Assembly: GCF_016482685.1 (NCBI RefSeq)
Contig: NZ_JACYHF010000004.1
Span: 1-64,000 of the forward strand
Direction: 5' to 3'
Length of the DNA: 64,000 nucleotides
Source: Streptomyces sp. DSM 110735
Lineage (GTDB): Bacteria > Actinomycetota > Actinomycetes > Streptomycetales > Streptomycetaceae
This document shows positions 1 to 9,852 of this stretch, piece after piece; position 1 is the first letter of the stretch, and the number at the start of each line of letters is the position of its first letter. A program made the translations under genes and the position numbers. Below the pieces are notes generated by a model that had not been told where the DNA came from, did not search any database, and saw nothing but the letters and a program-made list of their open reading frames with translations.

Positions 1-429
1 TTTTTTTTTTAATAATACCCGGGGGGGGGTCCCCGGGGGGGGGGCCGGGGGGGCTGGGGGGGGGGGGGGGGGTAACGGGTTTCGGGGGGGGGGGGGGGGG
101 GGGGGGGGGCCCCCCGCCCCGGGGCGCCCTCCTGTTTCCCCCGTACTCCCCGTACGGTCCTTCCCGGTCCCCGTGGACGGTCGGTCCACGGGCCCCCGTG
201 CCTCGCTTCCGCCGACGGATCGGCGGAAGGAGCGGCAGGCGGGCGGGCGCCGTTCCGCCGCCCCGTGTCGGCGGTGCCGGGCCGCGCCCCTTGCCGTGCC
301 TCCACTCTCCCGCCCGGGCGCCCTCCGGCCCATCCGCGCGGCTACTCATCTCGCCGTCTAGGTACGGATACTCAGCCCTCCGCACGCGAACCCGCCCCCC
401 AGAGCCGCGCGCTGGCTACCATCGCCTCC
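1..429. other. Homopolymer-rich end and gene-free leader
   Basis: The first ~110 bases are a T10 run followed by very long G runs broken by a few C, A and T bases. This composition is unlike anything else in the window and looks like a low-quality contig end. From about 120 onward the sequence becomes ordinary Streptomyces-like DNA. I see no gene before the DUF4126 gene. Reading frames that cross this stretch are open only because of its composition. Confidence 0.6.
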
Positions 430-1041
430 GTGTCCGTACTCCCCCTGGTCTTCACCAGCGGCTGGGCCAGCGGCGTCAACGCCTACGCGGTGGTGCTGCT
501 CCTCGGCCTGTTCGGCCTGACCGGGGTGAGCGACGACGTCCCGCAGACCCTGCAGCGCCCCGAGGTGCTCATCGCGGCGGGTGTGCTGTTCCTCCTTGAG
601 ACGGTCGCCGACAAGATCCCGTACGTGGACTCGGTGTGGGACTCCGCGCACACGGTGATCCGTCCGCTCGCGGGCGCCTGGGTCGGGGCGCTGCTCGCCG
701 GGCACAGCGGTTCGCTCTCCGACGTCGCCGCCGGGCTGGTCGGCGGTTCGACGGCGCTGGCCAGCCATGCCGTGAAGGCCGGGACGCGGATGGCGGTCAA
801 CACCTCCCCCGAGCCGGTCAGCAACATCGTGCTGAGCCTGGCCGAGGATCTCGGGGTGGGCGGGATCGTGTCGTTCGCGATGTTCCATCCGGAGGCGGCG
901 GCGATCATCTGCGCGGTGCTGCTGGTCTCCGGGCTTGTCGTGATGGTCTTCCTCGTCTCCCGCATCCGCCGCTTCCTGCGCCGCCGCGCCCAGCGCCGCG
1001 AGGAACGCAGGCTCGCCTCGCGGATGGACGGACCGCCCTAG
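430..1041 (+). CDS. DUF4126-like integral membrane protein
   Basis: A 203-residue hydrophobic protein of unknown biochemical role, probably in the cytoplasmic membrane. The frame is open far upstream, but the GTG at 430 starts directly at the hydrophobic sequence (MSVLPLVFTSGWASGVNAYA). The upstream residues are Arg/Pro-rich and look non-coding, so I chose that start. The glycine-rich middle (DVAAGLVGGSTALASHAVKA) and the arrangement of membrane segments resemble the DUF4126 family. A long hydrophobic helix lies near residues 155-180, followed by a strongly basic Arg-rich tail, which the positive-inside rule places in the cytoplasm. The next gene starts 46 bases downstream on the same strand, so co-transcription is possible. 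Function is not known and I infer none. Confidence 0.75.
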   Translation: MSVLPLVFTSGWASGVNAYAVVLLLGLFGLTGVSDDVPQTLQRPEVLIAAGVLFLLETVADKIPYVDSVWDSAHTVIRPLAGAWVGALLAGHSGSLSDVAAGLVGGSTALASHAVKAGTRMAVNTSPEPVSNIVLSLAEDLGVGGIVSFAMFHPEAAAIICAVLLVSGLVVMVFLVSRIRRFLRRRAQRREERRLASRMDGPP

Positions 1042-1087
1042 GACCTCTCCGACGGCGTTGTCGGTGGGGGTCGGTAAAGTCGCGGTC

Positions 1088-2575
1088 ATGGCACGGATTG
1101 TGGTGATCGGCGCCGGGATGGGCGCGATGGCGTGCGCCGCCCGGCTGGCCGTCGCGGGCCACCGGGTGACGGTGTACGAGCGGGACGAGACGTACGGCGG
1201 CGCGGTGCGCCGTTTCGAGCGGGACGGGTTCGCCTTCGACACCGGTCCGGGGCTGCTGCCGCTGCCCGCCGTCTACCGCGATCTGTTCCTGAAGACCGGC
1301 AAGGAGCCGCTGGAGGACCTGGTCGAGCTGGTCCAGGTGGACCCCGCCGCCCGGCACGTCTTCGCGGACGGCACCCGTGTCGACCTGCCCAACGCCTCGC
1401 GCGCCGGGGTCGTCGCGGCTCTGGACGGGACGCTGGGCGCCGGAGCCGGGCAGCGCTGGGGCGACTTCCTGGTCCGGGCGCGTGAAGCCTGGGACCGCAC
1501 CCGCCGCCCGCTCCTCGAAGAACCCCTGTGGCCCAACTGGCGGGTGCTGGCGGACCGCGAGCCCTACCCGTCGGTCCCGCACAAGAAGCTGCTGCGCACC
1601 CGCCGCGCCTCGACACTCGCCGAGGTCGGCGCCTGGGAGCTGCGCGACGAGCGCCTCCAGGAACTCCTGTCGAGCCACGCCCTCGCCTACGGTCTCGACG
1701 CGCGCACCGCCCCCGCGAGCGCGGCCGTGCTGCCGTACATGGAGCACGCCTTCGGCACCTGGTACGTACGCGGCGGGATGCGCGAGCTGGCCCGCGCGGT
1801 GTACGAGCGGTGTGTGCGGCGCCGGGTGGAGTTCGTCTTCGGCGCCGAGGTGACCCGGGTGGTGGAGAAGGACGGCCGGGCGGCGGGCGTGGAACTGGCC
1901 GACGGTTCGGCGGTCGAGGCGGACACGGTCGTCGCGGGTGTGGACCCGGTGCTGCTCGGCTCCCTGACGGACCGTGCGCTGGACGGCGAGGGCGATGTCG
2001 CGTCCGGGCACGCCCCCTCGGACGCCGCCCGGTTCACCGTGCTGCTGGCGCTGCGCGGTGCCCGGGAGGAGGGCGCCCCCCACCGCACGGTGGTGCACTC
2101 CCCGGAGGACCAGGCGGAGTTGGACTTCCTGACATCCCCCGGCGGCGACCTGCCGCCGCGCCCCACGGTGACCGTGTTCCGCCCCGGCGACCCCGCGCTG
2201 CGCCCCGACGACGCCCACGAGTCGGCCGTGCTCTGCGCGACCGTCCCGGTGGACGGGGGCTGGGAGGACCCGGAGAAGGTCGCCCACGCCACCGAGTTGA
2301 TGCTCGACGCCGCGAGCGCGGCGATACCCGACCTGCGCGAACGCCTGCTCTGGCACGAGGTGGTGACGCCGGACCGGACCGGTGCCGTGCCCGCGCCCTC
2401 GCTCGCCGCGGGCGGCGGTCGGTTCCTGCATCCCGCCAACTCCACGCGGCTGCCCGGGCTTTACCGGGTCGGCGGCTGGTCCCACCCCGGCGGCGGGCTG
2501 CCGCACGCGGGCATGTCGGGCGCGCTGGTGGCCGGACTCGTCGTGGAGGGACCGGAGTTCCGCGGCTCGACGTGA
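1088..2575 (+). CDS. Phytoene-desaturase-like FAD-dependent oxidoreductase
   Basis: A 495-residue flavoprotein of the amine oxidase/phytoene dehydrogenase (CrtI-like) superfamily. The N terminus has the dinucleotide-binding motif VVIGAGMGAMACAARLAVAG at about residues 5-24, followed by the acidic YERDE that contacts the ribose. The C terminus has the second FAD-contacting segment (YRVGGWSHPGGGLPHAGMSG, about residues 460-480) typical of CrtI-type enzymes. The ATG at 1088 was chosen because the Rossmann fold begins immediately after it. No phytoene synthase or other carotenoid gene lies nearby, so the substrate cannot be assigned and an orphan oxidoreductase role is more likely than carotenoid synthesis. 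It is convergent with the gene on its right, with only 13 bases between stop codons. Confidence 0.85.
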   Translation: MARIVVIGAGMGAMACAARLAVAGHRVTVYERDETYGGAVRRFERDGFAFDTGPGLLPLPAVYRDLFLKTGKEPLEDLVELVQVDPAARHVFADGTRVDLPNASRAGVVAALDGTLGAGAGQRWGDFLVRAREAWDRTRRPLLEEPLWPNWRVLADREPYPSVPHKKLLRTRRASTLAEVGAWELRDERLQELLSSHALAYGLDARTAPASAAVLPYMEHAFGTWYVRGGMRELARAVYERCVRRRVEFVFGAEVTRVVEKDGRAAGVELADGSAVEADTVVAGVDPVLLGSLTDRALDGEGDVASGHAPSDAARFTVLLALRGAREEGAPHRTVVHSPEDQAELDFLTSPGGDLPPRPTVTVFRPGDPALRPDDAHESAVLCATVPVDGGWEDPEKVAHATELMLDAASAAIPDLRERLLWHEVVTPDRTGAVPAPSLAAGGGRFLHPANSTRLPGLYRVGGWSHPGGGLPHAGMSGALVAGLVVEGPEFRGST

Positions 2576-2588
2576 GCCGCGGACGCGC

Positions 2589-3542
2589 TCAGTAGCGGTA
2601 CTGCTCGTCGTACCCGGCGTTCGGCTGCTGCTGCGCCTGCCCCTGGTAGGGGTACGGCTGCTCCTGCGGGAGTTCGCCGCCGTACTCGTCGGTGCGCTGC
2701 TGCGGCACCCAGACTCCGCCGGCCGGGGTCTGGCCGTCGCCGTAGCCGCCGGTGCCGTAGGCGGTGTCCTGCCCGTAGGTCTGCTGTGTCTGCTGGGCGT
2801 ACTGCTGCTGGCCGTAGCCGGAGGTGTCGTAGCCGCTGTAGTCCTGCGTCTGGGTGGCGGCGTACGGGTCCTGGTAGGTGCCGTAGCCCTGGGCGCCGTT
2901 GGTGGCGTCGTAGCCGTAGGACTGCTGCTGGGTCTGGTCGTAGCCCGAGTAGTCGTAGGCGTATGCCTGTTCGCCGGTGGGCTGCTGCTGGGGGGCGCTC
3001 TGGGTCTGGTCGCCGTAGACACCGTAGGAGCCGGTGTCGTCGGGCATCGGCTGGGGCTCGTAGACGGTGGTCGCCTCGGCGCCGGGCTCGGGCGTGCGGA
3101 CCGGGGTGAACACGTCGTCCCGGTCGTAGGCGTCGTCGTCGAAGTCGGCGCCCTCGCGGGCGTAGGCGGGCGGCTCGTAGGCGGCGGGCTCGGTGTCGCC
3201 TTCGGTGCCACCGGCGCCGAACACCGGGTCCTGGTGCTCACCCCGGCGGCCACGGCGCTTGGCGGGCGCCGCCTCTTCCCCGTCAACGGGCCGCTTGACC
3301 GCCCAGCCCGCCGCGAAGCCCTTGCGGAACGAGAGCGTGACGTAGGTCTGGCCGACCGCGAAGGCGATCGCGCCTATGCCGATGACGATCACGGACGGCA
3401 GCAGCACGCCGACCACGACGCCGAGGAAGCCGGTGAACGCGAGCAACCGCCAGCGCAGCCGCGCCTTGTACTGCAGCAGCACTTCGCCGAGCAACCACAG
3501 CGCGACGATGCCGAACGCGATGTAGAGGACCGTCCAGCCCAT
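2589..3542 (-). CDS. Membrane protein with Tyr/Gln-rich low-complexity tail
   Basis: A 317-residue protein in two parts. Residues 1-75 hold two or three transmembrane helices (one after MGWTVLYIAFGIVALWLLGE, then a long hydrophobic stretch around residues 32-65). After a basic linker (about residues 85-100) comes an acidic segment and then roughly 170 residues dominated by Tyr, Gln, Gly, Asp, Thr and Ser, with recurring YGQQQ, DYSGYD and YDQTQQQ units. The tail has almost no hydrophobic aliphatic residues and should be disordered and cytoplasmic. The ATG at 3542 begins directly at the first helix. It lies 57 bases downstream of metF's stop, on the opposite side of an in-frame readthrough region that I regard as non-coding. 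The function is unknown. Confidence 0.75.
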   Translation of the reverse strand: MGWTVLYIAFGIVALWLLGEVLLQYKARLRWRLLAFTGFLGVVVGVLLPSVIVIGIGAIAFAVGQTYVTLSFRKGFAAGWAVKRPVDGEEAAPAKRRGRRGEHQDPVFGAGGTEGDTEPAAYEPPAYAREGADFDDDAYDRDDVFTPVRTPEPGAEATTVYEPQPMPDDTGSYGVYGDQTQSAPQQQPTGEQAYAYDYSGYDQTQQQSYGYDATNGAQGYGTYQDPYAATQTQDYSGYDTSGYGQQQYAQQTQQTYGQDTAYGTGGYGDGQTPAGGVWVPQQRTDEYGGELPQEQPYPYQGQAQQQPNAGYDEQYRY

Positions 3543-3598
3543 GTACGCCCCTCTCCCAGTGACCGTTACGCAGTGTGTCGTACGCCGGTGCGGCCGGT

Positions 3599-4531
<933 letters not shown>

Positions 4532-4634
4532 TTAGCCAGGGGTCGCCGGTCCCCCAACCGGGAACCGGCGATATGGCCGAATTGCCGGACGCTTGTCCAT
4601 CCCTTGGACAGGAACGGCGCGATCCAGGGGGCTG

Positions 4635-5282
4635 TCAGACCTCGCGCAGCCGCTTGGCGAACTCCGCCGCCGCCGCGCCCGGGTCGTCCGCCTCGGTGAG
4701 CGCGCGGACCACGACCGCCCGGCGGGCGCCCGCCTCCAGCACCTCGTCGAGGTTGCCGAGGTCGATGCCGCCGATGGCGAACCAGGGGCGCTCGGTGCCG
4801 AGCCGGGCGGTGTACCGGACGAGGTCCAGTCCGGGGGCGGGGCGTCCGGGCTTGGTCGGGGTGGGCCAGCAGGGACCGGTGCAGAAGTAGTCCACGCCGT
4901 CCTGGACGGCGGCAGCGGCGGCTTCCGCCCCGCTGTGGGTGGAGCGGCCGATCAGCACGTCGTCGCCGAGGATCGCGCGCGCTGCCGGGACCGGCAGGTC
5001 GCCCTGGCCGAGGTGGAGCACGTCGGCGCGGGCGGCGTGGGCGACGTCGGCGCGGTCGTTGACCGCGAGCAGCTTGCCGTGGCGGGCGCAGGCGTCGGCG
5101 AAGACCTCCAGGTGCGCCAGCTCCTCGGCGGCTTCCAGACCCTTGTCGCGCAACTGCACGATGTCGACGCCGCCCGCGAGGACCGCGTCCAGGAACTCGG
5201 CGAGGTCGCCCTGCCGGGTGCGGGCGTCCGTGCAGAGGTAGAGCCGGGCGTCGGCGAGGCGGGTGCGGGCGGTGTCGGACAT
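4635..5282 (-). CDS. thiE: Thiamine-phosphate synthase
   Basis: A 215-residue TIM-barrel enzyme that joins HMP-pyrophosphate to the thiazole phosphate carboxylate to make thiamine phosphate. Diagnostic motifs are present: [10 protein letters not shown] (about residues 35-44), VNDRADVA (about 70-77), HLGQGDLPV (about 86-94), RSTHSGAEA (about 108-116), the PTPTK pyrophosphate/thiazole contact (about 133-137) and AIGGI near residue 170. The ATG at 5282 gives [16 protein letters not shown], the normal N-terminal length. Unlike the thiO-S-G operon 2 kb away, I see no TPP-aptamer sequence upstream of thiE, so it is probably not directly under the same riboswitch. Confidence 0.95.
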   Translation of the reverse strand: MSDTARTRLADARLYLCTDARTRQGDLAEFLDAVLAGGVDIVQLRDKGLEAAEELAHLEVFADACARHGKLLAVNDRADVAHAARADVLHLGQGDLPVPAARAILGDDVLIGRSTHSGAEAAAAAVQDGVDYFCTGPCWPTPTKPGRPAPGLDLVRYTARLGTERPWFAIGGIDLGNLDEVLEAGARRAVVVRALTEADDPGAAAAEFAKRLREV

Positions 5283-5407
5283 GCGGTGGTCCCCCGGGTG
5301 TTCGGTGGTGCGGTGCGGGTCGGACGGCGTGCGGGCGTCGGCCGGTGACCGTCCGGTGCCCCGGCGGACGGGACGAACGCCGCCCGCCGGGGCTCTGGTG
5401 CGGTGGG

Positions 5408-5773
5408 TCAGACGGCCAGCGCCTGGGCCCGGCGCTTCACCTCCGTGCCGCGATTCTCGCTCAGCGCCTGGGCGGGGGTGCCCGGCAGGGAGGGGTCGGG
5501 AGTGAACAGCCACTCGATCATTTCTTCGACCGTGAAGCCGTCGTCCCGCAGGAGCGTCAAGGTGCCGACCAGGCCCTTGACGACCTTGTCCCCGTCGATG
5601 AAGGCGGCGGGGACGTGCAGCGCCCGGTTCTCACCACGGCGTACGGCGATGAGCTGGCCCTCCTTGACCAACTGCCGCACACGCGTCACCTCGACACCGA
5701 ACTGTTCGGCGATGTCGGGGAGGGTGAGCCAGGCGGGGACGAGAGCATCGATCTTTGCGTCAATCTCGGTCAC
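5408..5773 (-). CDS. Rv2175c-family DNA-binding protein
   Basis: A 121-residue protein with an N-terminal winged-helix-like segment ([20 protein letters not shown], about residues 16-35) and a C-terminal segment [22 protein letters not shown] that is typical of Rv2175c homologues. In M. tuberculosis the Rv2175c protein is a DNA-binding substrate of the Ser/Thr kinase PknL, encoded by the adjacent gene. Here a PASTA kinase is encoded about 4 kb away at 9853-11781, so the pair may be conserved with thiamine genes inserted between them. The gene is monocistronic and is followed by a 125-base gap before thiE. Regulatory targets cannot be read from this sequence. Confidence 0.85.
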   Translation of the reverse strand: MTEIDAKIDALVPAWLTLPDIAEQFGVEVTRVRQLVKEGQLIAVRRGENRALHVPAAFIDGDKVVKGLVGTLTLLRDDGFTVEEMIEWLFTPDPSLPGTPAQALSENRGTEVKRRAQALAV

Positions 5774-5905
5774 ACGACCAAGCCTGCCATCCTCTGCCGA
5801 CGGGAGGAAACCAGGACGGTCCGCCCGGGTCGCCCCAAAGCCCGTCCCGAGCCACCGCGAGCCGCCCCGGACCGTCCCGGCAGCCGCCCGACCGTGGCCG
5901 GGACC

Positions 5906-6070
5906 AGGGCCTGTCCGGCGGATCTTCGTGGAGCAGCCCGCGGCGTCTGGTGCGTGCTCTCGGCGTGCGCCCGGATCCCCCTCGTACTGGACGTACTCGG
6001 GTGATTCGGGCGTGCGGCGAGAGTGCGTGCCAGGCGTCGCGGGCCCACGAAGATCCGCCGGACAGGCCCT
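5906..6070. repeat. 165-bp palindromic intergenic element (MITE-like)
   Basis: Perfect 26-bp terminal inverted repeats: AGGGCCTGTCCGGCGGATCT... at 5906-5931 and its exact reverse complement at 6045-6070. The interior is itself an imperfect palindrome centred near 5987, so the whole element could fold into one long hairpin. It encodes no transposase. I recall near-identical GGCCTGTCCGGCGGATC elements scattered between genes in many Streptomyces genomes, so this is probably a non-autonomous mobile or structural repeat. Its right end supplies two of the three bases of the stop codon of the flavoprotein gene at 6069. Confidence 0.85.
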
Positions 6071-7301
6071 AGCCCGCCACCGCCTCCTTCAGCGGGCGCG
6101 CCGGGTCCGCGAGGACGCCCGCGTCCAGCGTGCGCCCCGACTCGATCAGCCGCCGTCCCTGGGCGAGATCGCGCGGTCGGCCGACGGCCAGCAGGGCGAC
6201 CAGGCGGTCCTCGCGCAGCCAGCACAGGGTCCAGGCCGCCTCCTCGGGCGCGCCGCGCCAGACCGTGCGGTCGGCGGCAGCGTGGTGACCGGCGTACTGC
6301 ACGAAGCGCCCGAACTGCTCCGACCAGAAGTACGGCACCGGGTCGTAGGGCGCGGTGCCCGCCTCCAGGATGTCGGCGGCGACCGTGCGGGGACCCTGGA
6401 GGGCGTTGTCCCAGTGGTGGACGAGCAGCCGGTCGCCGTAGCGGGCCGAGGGGAAGGAGACGCAGTCGCCGACCGCGTACACGTCCTCGGCGGAGGTGCG
6501 CAGCCGGTCGTCGGCCAGGACCTCGCCGTGCTTGCCCAGCTCGATGCCCGAACCGGCGAGCCAGGCGGTGGCGGGGCGGGCGCCGATGCCGACCACGACG
6601 GCACCGGCGGGCAGCCGGGTGCCGTCGGAGAGCACGACGGCGCCGGGCTCGACGCGCTCCACGCGGGCGCCGGTGCGCAGCTCGACGCCCGCCGCCTCGT
6701 ACCAGTCGGCCATCGGCGCGGCGGCCTCCTCGGGCAGCGCCTCGGCCAGCGGCCGGTCGGCTGCCTCGACGACGGTGACCGCGCAGCCCGCCTCGCGGGC
6801 GGCGGTGGCGAACTCGGCGCCGATCCAGCCCGCGCCCACCACGACGACGTCGTGCTGTCCGGCGAGGACCGGGCGCAGCCGTTCGGCGTCGTCCAGGGTG
6901 CGCAGCAGGTGCACGCCGGGCGCGTCGTCCGTGCCGGGCAGCCGGACGGGTGCGGCGCCGGTGGCCAGGACCAGCGCGTCGTACGGGACGGGACCCGCCT
7001 CGGTGTCCAGCTCGTGGTCGGCGGGGCGGACGCCGAGGGCGGCGACACCGAGTCTGAGGTCGATGCCGAGCGAGGCGAAGTCCACGTCGAAGGCGGAGTC
7101 CTCGGTCTTGCCGAGGAGGAGTGCCTTGGACAGCGGCGGCCGGTCGTACGGCTGGTGCGGCTCGTCGCCGATCAGGGTGATGGTCCCGGCGAAGCCCTGC
7201 TCGCGCAGGGCGACCGCGGTCTGCACCCCGGCCATGCCCGCCCCCGCGACGACCACGCGCCGCCCGCCCGCCCCGCTCTCCCGCGGTGTCTGCTCGCTCA
7301 C
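6069..7301 (-). CDS. Ferredoxin-reductase-like NAD(P)/FAD oxidoreductase
   Basis: A 410-residue two-Rossmann-fold flavoprotein of the rhodocoxin/putidaredoxin reductase type. FAD motif VVVAGAGMAGVQTAVAL lies at about residues 16-32 and is followed by the PYDRPPLSKALL signature at about 51-62. The NAD(P)H motif VVVVGAGWIGAEFATAA is at about residues 146-162, and VYAVGDCVSFP near residue 270 contacts the flavin. A C-terminal reductase domain follows. Such enzymes pass electrons from NAD(P)H to small ferredoxins; no ferredoxin or P450 gene is adjacent, so the partner is unknown. The last codons and the stop abut the palindromic repeat. The gene is divergent from the riboswitch-controlled thiO operon. 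Confidence 0.88.
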   Translation of the reverse strand: MSEQTPRESGAGGRRVVVAGAGMAGVQTAVALREQGFAGTITLIGDEPHQPYDRPPLSKALLLGKTEDSAFDVDFASLGIDLRLGVAALGVRPADHELDTEAGPVPYDALVLATGAAPVRLPGTDDAPGVHLLRTLDDAERLRPVLAGQHDVVVVGAGWIGAEFATAAREAGCAVTVVEAADRPLAEALPEEAAAPMADWYEAAGVELRTGARVERVEPGAVVLSDGTRLPAGAVVVGIGARPATAWLAGSGIELGKHGEVLADDRLRTSAEDVYAVGDCVSFPSARYGDRLLVHHWDNALQGPRTVAADILEAGTAPYDPVPYFWSEQFGRFVQYAGHHAAADRTVWRGAPEEAAWTLCWLREDRLVALLAVGRPRDLAQGRRLIESGRTLDAGVLADPARPLKEAVAG

Positions 7302-7407
7302 CCGGCCACCATAGACGGCCGCGCGATCACTGACGCCTCCTCAGCCCGCGTCCGGGGGCCGAGATACCGGGGACATGCGCCGAGGACTAGGGTGGCCACC
7401 GTAGAAA

Positions 7408-7501
7408 GCACTCGCGGGAGCCCGGACGCACCGGGCTGAGAGGGAGGCTGGCGGCCTCCGACCGTACGAACCTGATCCGGGTCATGCCGGCGAAGGGAGG
7501 G
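7408..7501 (+). promoter_or_regulatory. TPP riboswitch (THI element)
   Basis: The two conserved arms of the TPP aptamer are visible: GGGCTGAGAGGGAGG around 7434-7448 and ACCTGATCCGGGTCATGCC around 7470-7488, closed by GGCGAAGGGAGG at 7490-7501. The purine-rich GGGAGGGG at the 3' end is also the likely Shine-Dalgarno sequence for thiO (ATG at 7513). TPP binding could therefore hide the ribosome site; this mode of control is an inference. Only the thiO-thiS-thiG operon lies directly downstream. Confidence 0.95.
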
Positions 7502-7512
7502 GCTGAACGCCC

Positions 7513-8769
7513 ATGCACGCAGGTATGCCGGAGAACCCCGTGTCCGGGAAACCCGTGTCCGGAAAACCCGCGGCGGGCACGAGCGACGTGCTCGTGATCG
7601 GCGGCGGGATCATCGGTCTGGCCACGGCGTGGCGGACCGCGCGGCGCGGACTCGCCGTCACGGTGGTGGACCCCGAGCCCGGCGGCGGCGCCGCGCGGGT
7701 CGCGGCGGGGATGCTCGCCGCCGTCACCGAACTGCACTACGGCGAGGAGGCGCTGCTCGCCCTCAACCTGGAGTCCGCCCGCCGCTACCCGGACTTCGCC
7801 GCCGAGCTGACCGAGGCGACCGGGCTCGGGCTCGGCTACCGCCGCTGCGGCACCCTCGCGGTCGCGCTCGACGCCGACGACCGCGCCCACCTGCGCGAAC
7901 TGCACGCGCTCCAGCTCCGCTCCGGTCTGGAGTCGGAGTGGCTGACCGGGCGCGAGTGCCGCCGCCTTGAGCCGATGCTGGCGCCGGGCGTGCGCGGCGG
8001 ACTCCGGGTGGACGGGGACCACCAGATCGACCCGAGACGGCTCGCCACGGCCCTCGTGCTGGCCTGCGAGCGGGCCGGGGTGGTGTTCCACCGGGCGTGG
8101 GCCGCGCGGCTCGACACGGCCGGTGGGCGCGCCGTCGGCGTCACCGGCGAGGACGGCACCGTGCTGCGCGCGCCCCGGGTGGTCCTCGCGGGTGGCAGCA
8201 CCAGCGGACGGCTCACCGGGGTCCCCGAGGACGTGCTGCCGCCGGTGCGCCCGGTCAAGGGCCAGGTGCTGCGGCTGACCGTGCCGCCCCGGTACGCGCC
8301 GTTCCTCAGCCGGACCGTACGGGCCGTGGTGCGCGGCGGGCAGGTCTATCTGGTGCCCCGCGAGAACGGCGAGCTGGTCGTCGGCGCCACCACCGAGGAG
8401 CAGGGCTGGGACACCACGGTGACCGCGGGCGGGGTGTACGAGCTGCTGCGCGACGCCCACGAACTGGTGCCCGGGATCACCGAGCTGCCGCTGACCGAGA
8501 CCGGCGCCGGACTGCGCCCCGGCTCCCCCGACAACGCTCCGCTGCTCGGCGCCTCCGGTCTGGAGGGGCTGCTGCTCGCCACCGGCCATTACCGCAACGG
8601 CGTCCTGCTCACGCCCGTCACCGGCGACGTCATGGCGGACCTGCTGACCGGCGCCGAGCCCCCGGAAGCCGCGCGCCCGTTCACCCCGGCCCGGTTCGCC
8701 GCCCCCGCGTCCACGCCCGCCCCCGCGCCCGCAGCCGCCGTATCCACCCCCCTGGAGCACTCCGCATGA
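7513..8769 (+). CDS. thiO: Glycine oxidase ThiO
   Basis: A 418-residue FAD enzyme of the DAO family that oxidises glycine to the imine used by ThiG to build the thiazole of thiamine. The Rossmann motif VLVIGGGIIGLATAW is at about residues 26-40 and is preceded by a short tail containing a repeated PVSGKP unit. GAARVAAGMLA (about residues 58-68) matches the ThiO family, and the C-terminal LLATGHYRNGVLLTPVTG is the conserved FAD-proximal end. The first 25 residues are not family-conserved, but the riboswitch-linked Shine-Dalgarno supports the ATG at 7513. The stop codon overlaps the thiS start (ATGA), indicating translational coupling. Confidence 0.95.
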   Translation: MHAGMPENPVSGKPVSGKPAAGTSDVLVIGGGIIGLATAWRTARRGLAVTVVDPEPGGGAARVAAGMLAAVTELHYGEEALLALNLESARRYPDFAAELTEATGLGLGYRRCGTLAVALDADDRAHLRELHALQLRSGLESEWLTGRECRRLEPMLAPGVRGGLRVDGDHQIDPRRLATALVLACERAGVVFHRAWAARLDTAGGRAVGVTGEDGTVLRAPRVVLAGGSTSGRLTGVPEDVLPPVRPVKGQVLRLTVPPRYAPFLSRTVRAVVRGGQVYLVPRENGELVVGATTEEQGWDTTVTAGGVYELLRDAHELVPGITELPLTETGAGLRPGSPDNAPLLGASGLEGLLLATGHYRNGVLLTPVTGDVMADLLTGAEPPEAARPFTPARFAAPASTPAPAPAAAVSTPLEHSA

Positions 8770-8966
8770 ACATCTCCGTCAACGGGGAGCCCCGCGAGGT
8801 GGCTCCCGGCACCGCCCTCGACGCCCTGGTGCGGACCCTGACCCCGGCGCCCTCCGGAGTGGCCGCCGCTCTCAACGAGACCGTCGTCCCGCGCACCCGC
8901 TGGGCGGAGACCGGTCTGACCGAGGGCGACCGGGTCGAGGTGCTGACCGCCGTGCAGGGAGGCTGA
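8766..8966 (+). CDS. thiS: Sulfur carrier protein ThiS
   Basis: A 66-residue ubiquitin-fold sulfur carrier. The sequence starts MNISVNGEPREV and ends in the diagnostic Gly-Gly (VLTAVQGG), whose C terminus is adenylated and converted to a thiocarboxylate that delivers sulfur to ThiG. The start overlaps the thiO stop by one base and thiG begins 3 bases after its stop, so the three genes form one tight operon under the TPP riboswitch. A ThiF-type adenylyltransferase is not present in the window. The enzymes that load ThiS must be encoded elsewhere, although two cysteine desulfurase-type proteins lie further downstream. Confidence 0.95.
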   Translation: MNISVNGEPREVAPGTALDALVRTLTPAPSGVAAALNETVVPRTRWAETGLTEGDRVEVLTAVQGG

Positions 8967-9767
<801 letters not shown>

Positions 9768-9793
9768 GCGCCTCGTCACAGCTCTGCCGCAAT

Positions 9794-9820
9794 CCGTCCC
9801 GGCGGCCCCTTCCGGGACGG
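9794..9820 (+). terminator. Hairpin after thiOSG operon
   Basis: CCGTCCCGG at 9794-9802 pairs perfectly with CCGGGACGG at 9812-9820, with a 9-base loop. It lies 27 bases after the thiG stop and has no T-run, like many Streptomyces terminators. Confidence 0.55.
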
Positions 9821-9852
9821 GAGTGCCGGTCGTCCCTCGTAGACTCCTTCGC

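Noticed and set aside
1088..2575. Carotenoid biosynthesis cluster
   Set aside because: Only a CrtI-like flavoprotein is present; no phytoene synthase, cyclase or geranylgeranyl synthase nearby.
905..3286. Long minus-strand frame over the phytoene-desaturase-like gene
   Set aside because: Composition is Pro/Arg/Thr low complexity; the plus-strand flavoprotein has clear FAD motifs.
5403..7439. 678-codon plus-strand frame opposite the flavoprotein
   Set aside because: It reads through the palindromic repeat and is antisense to a well-supported oxidoreductase.
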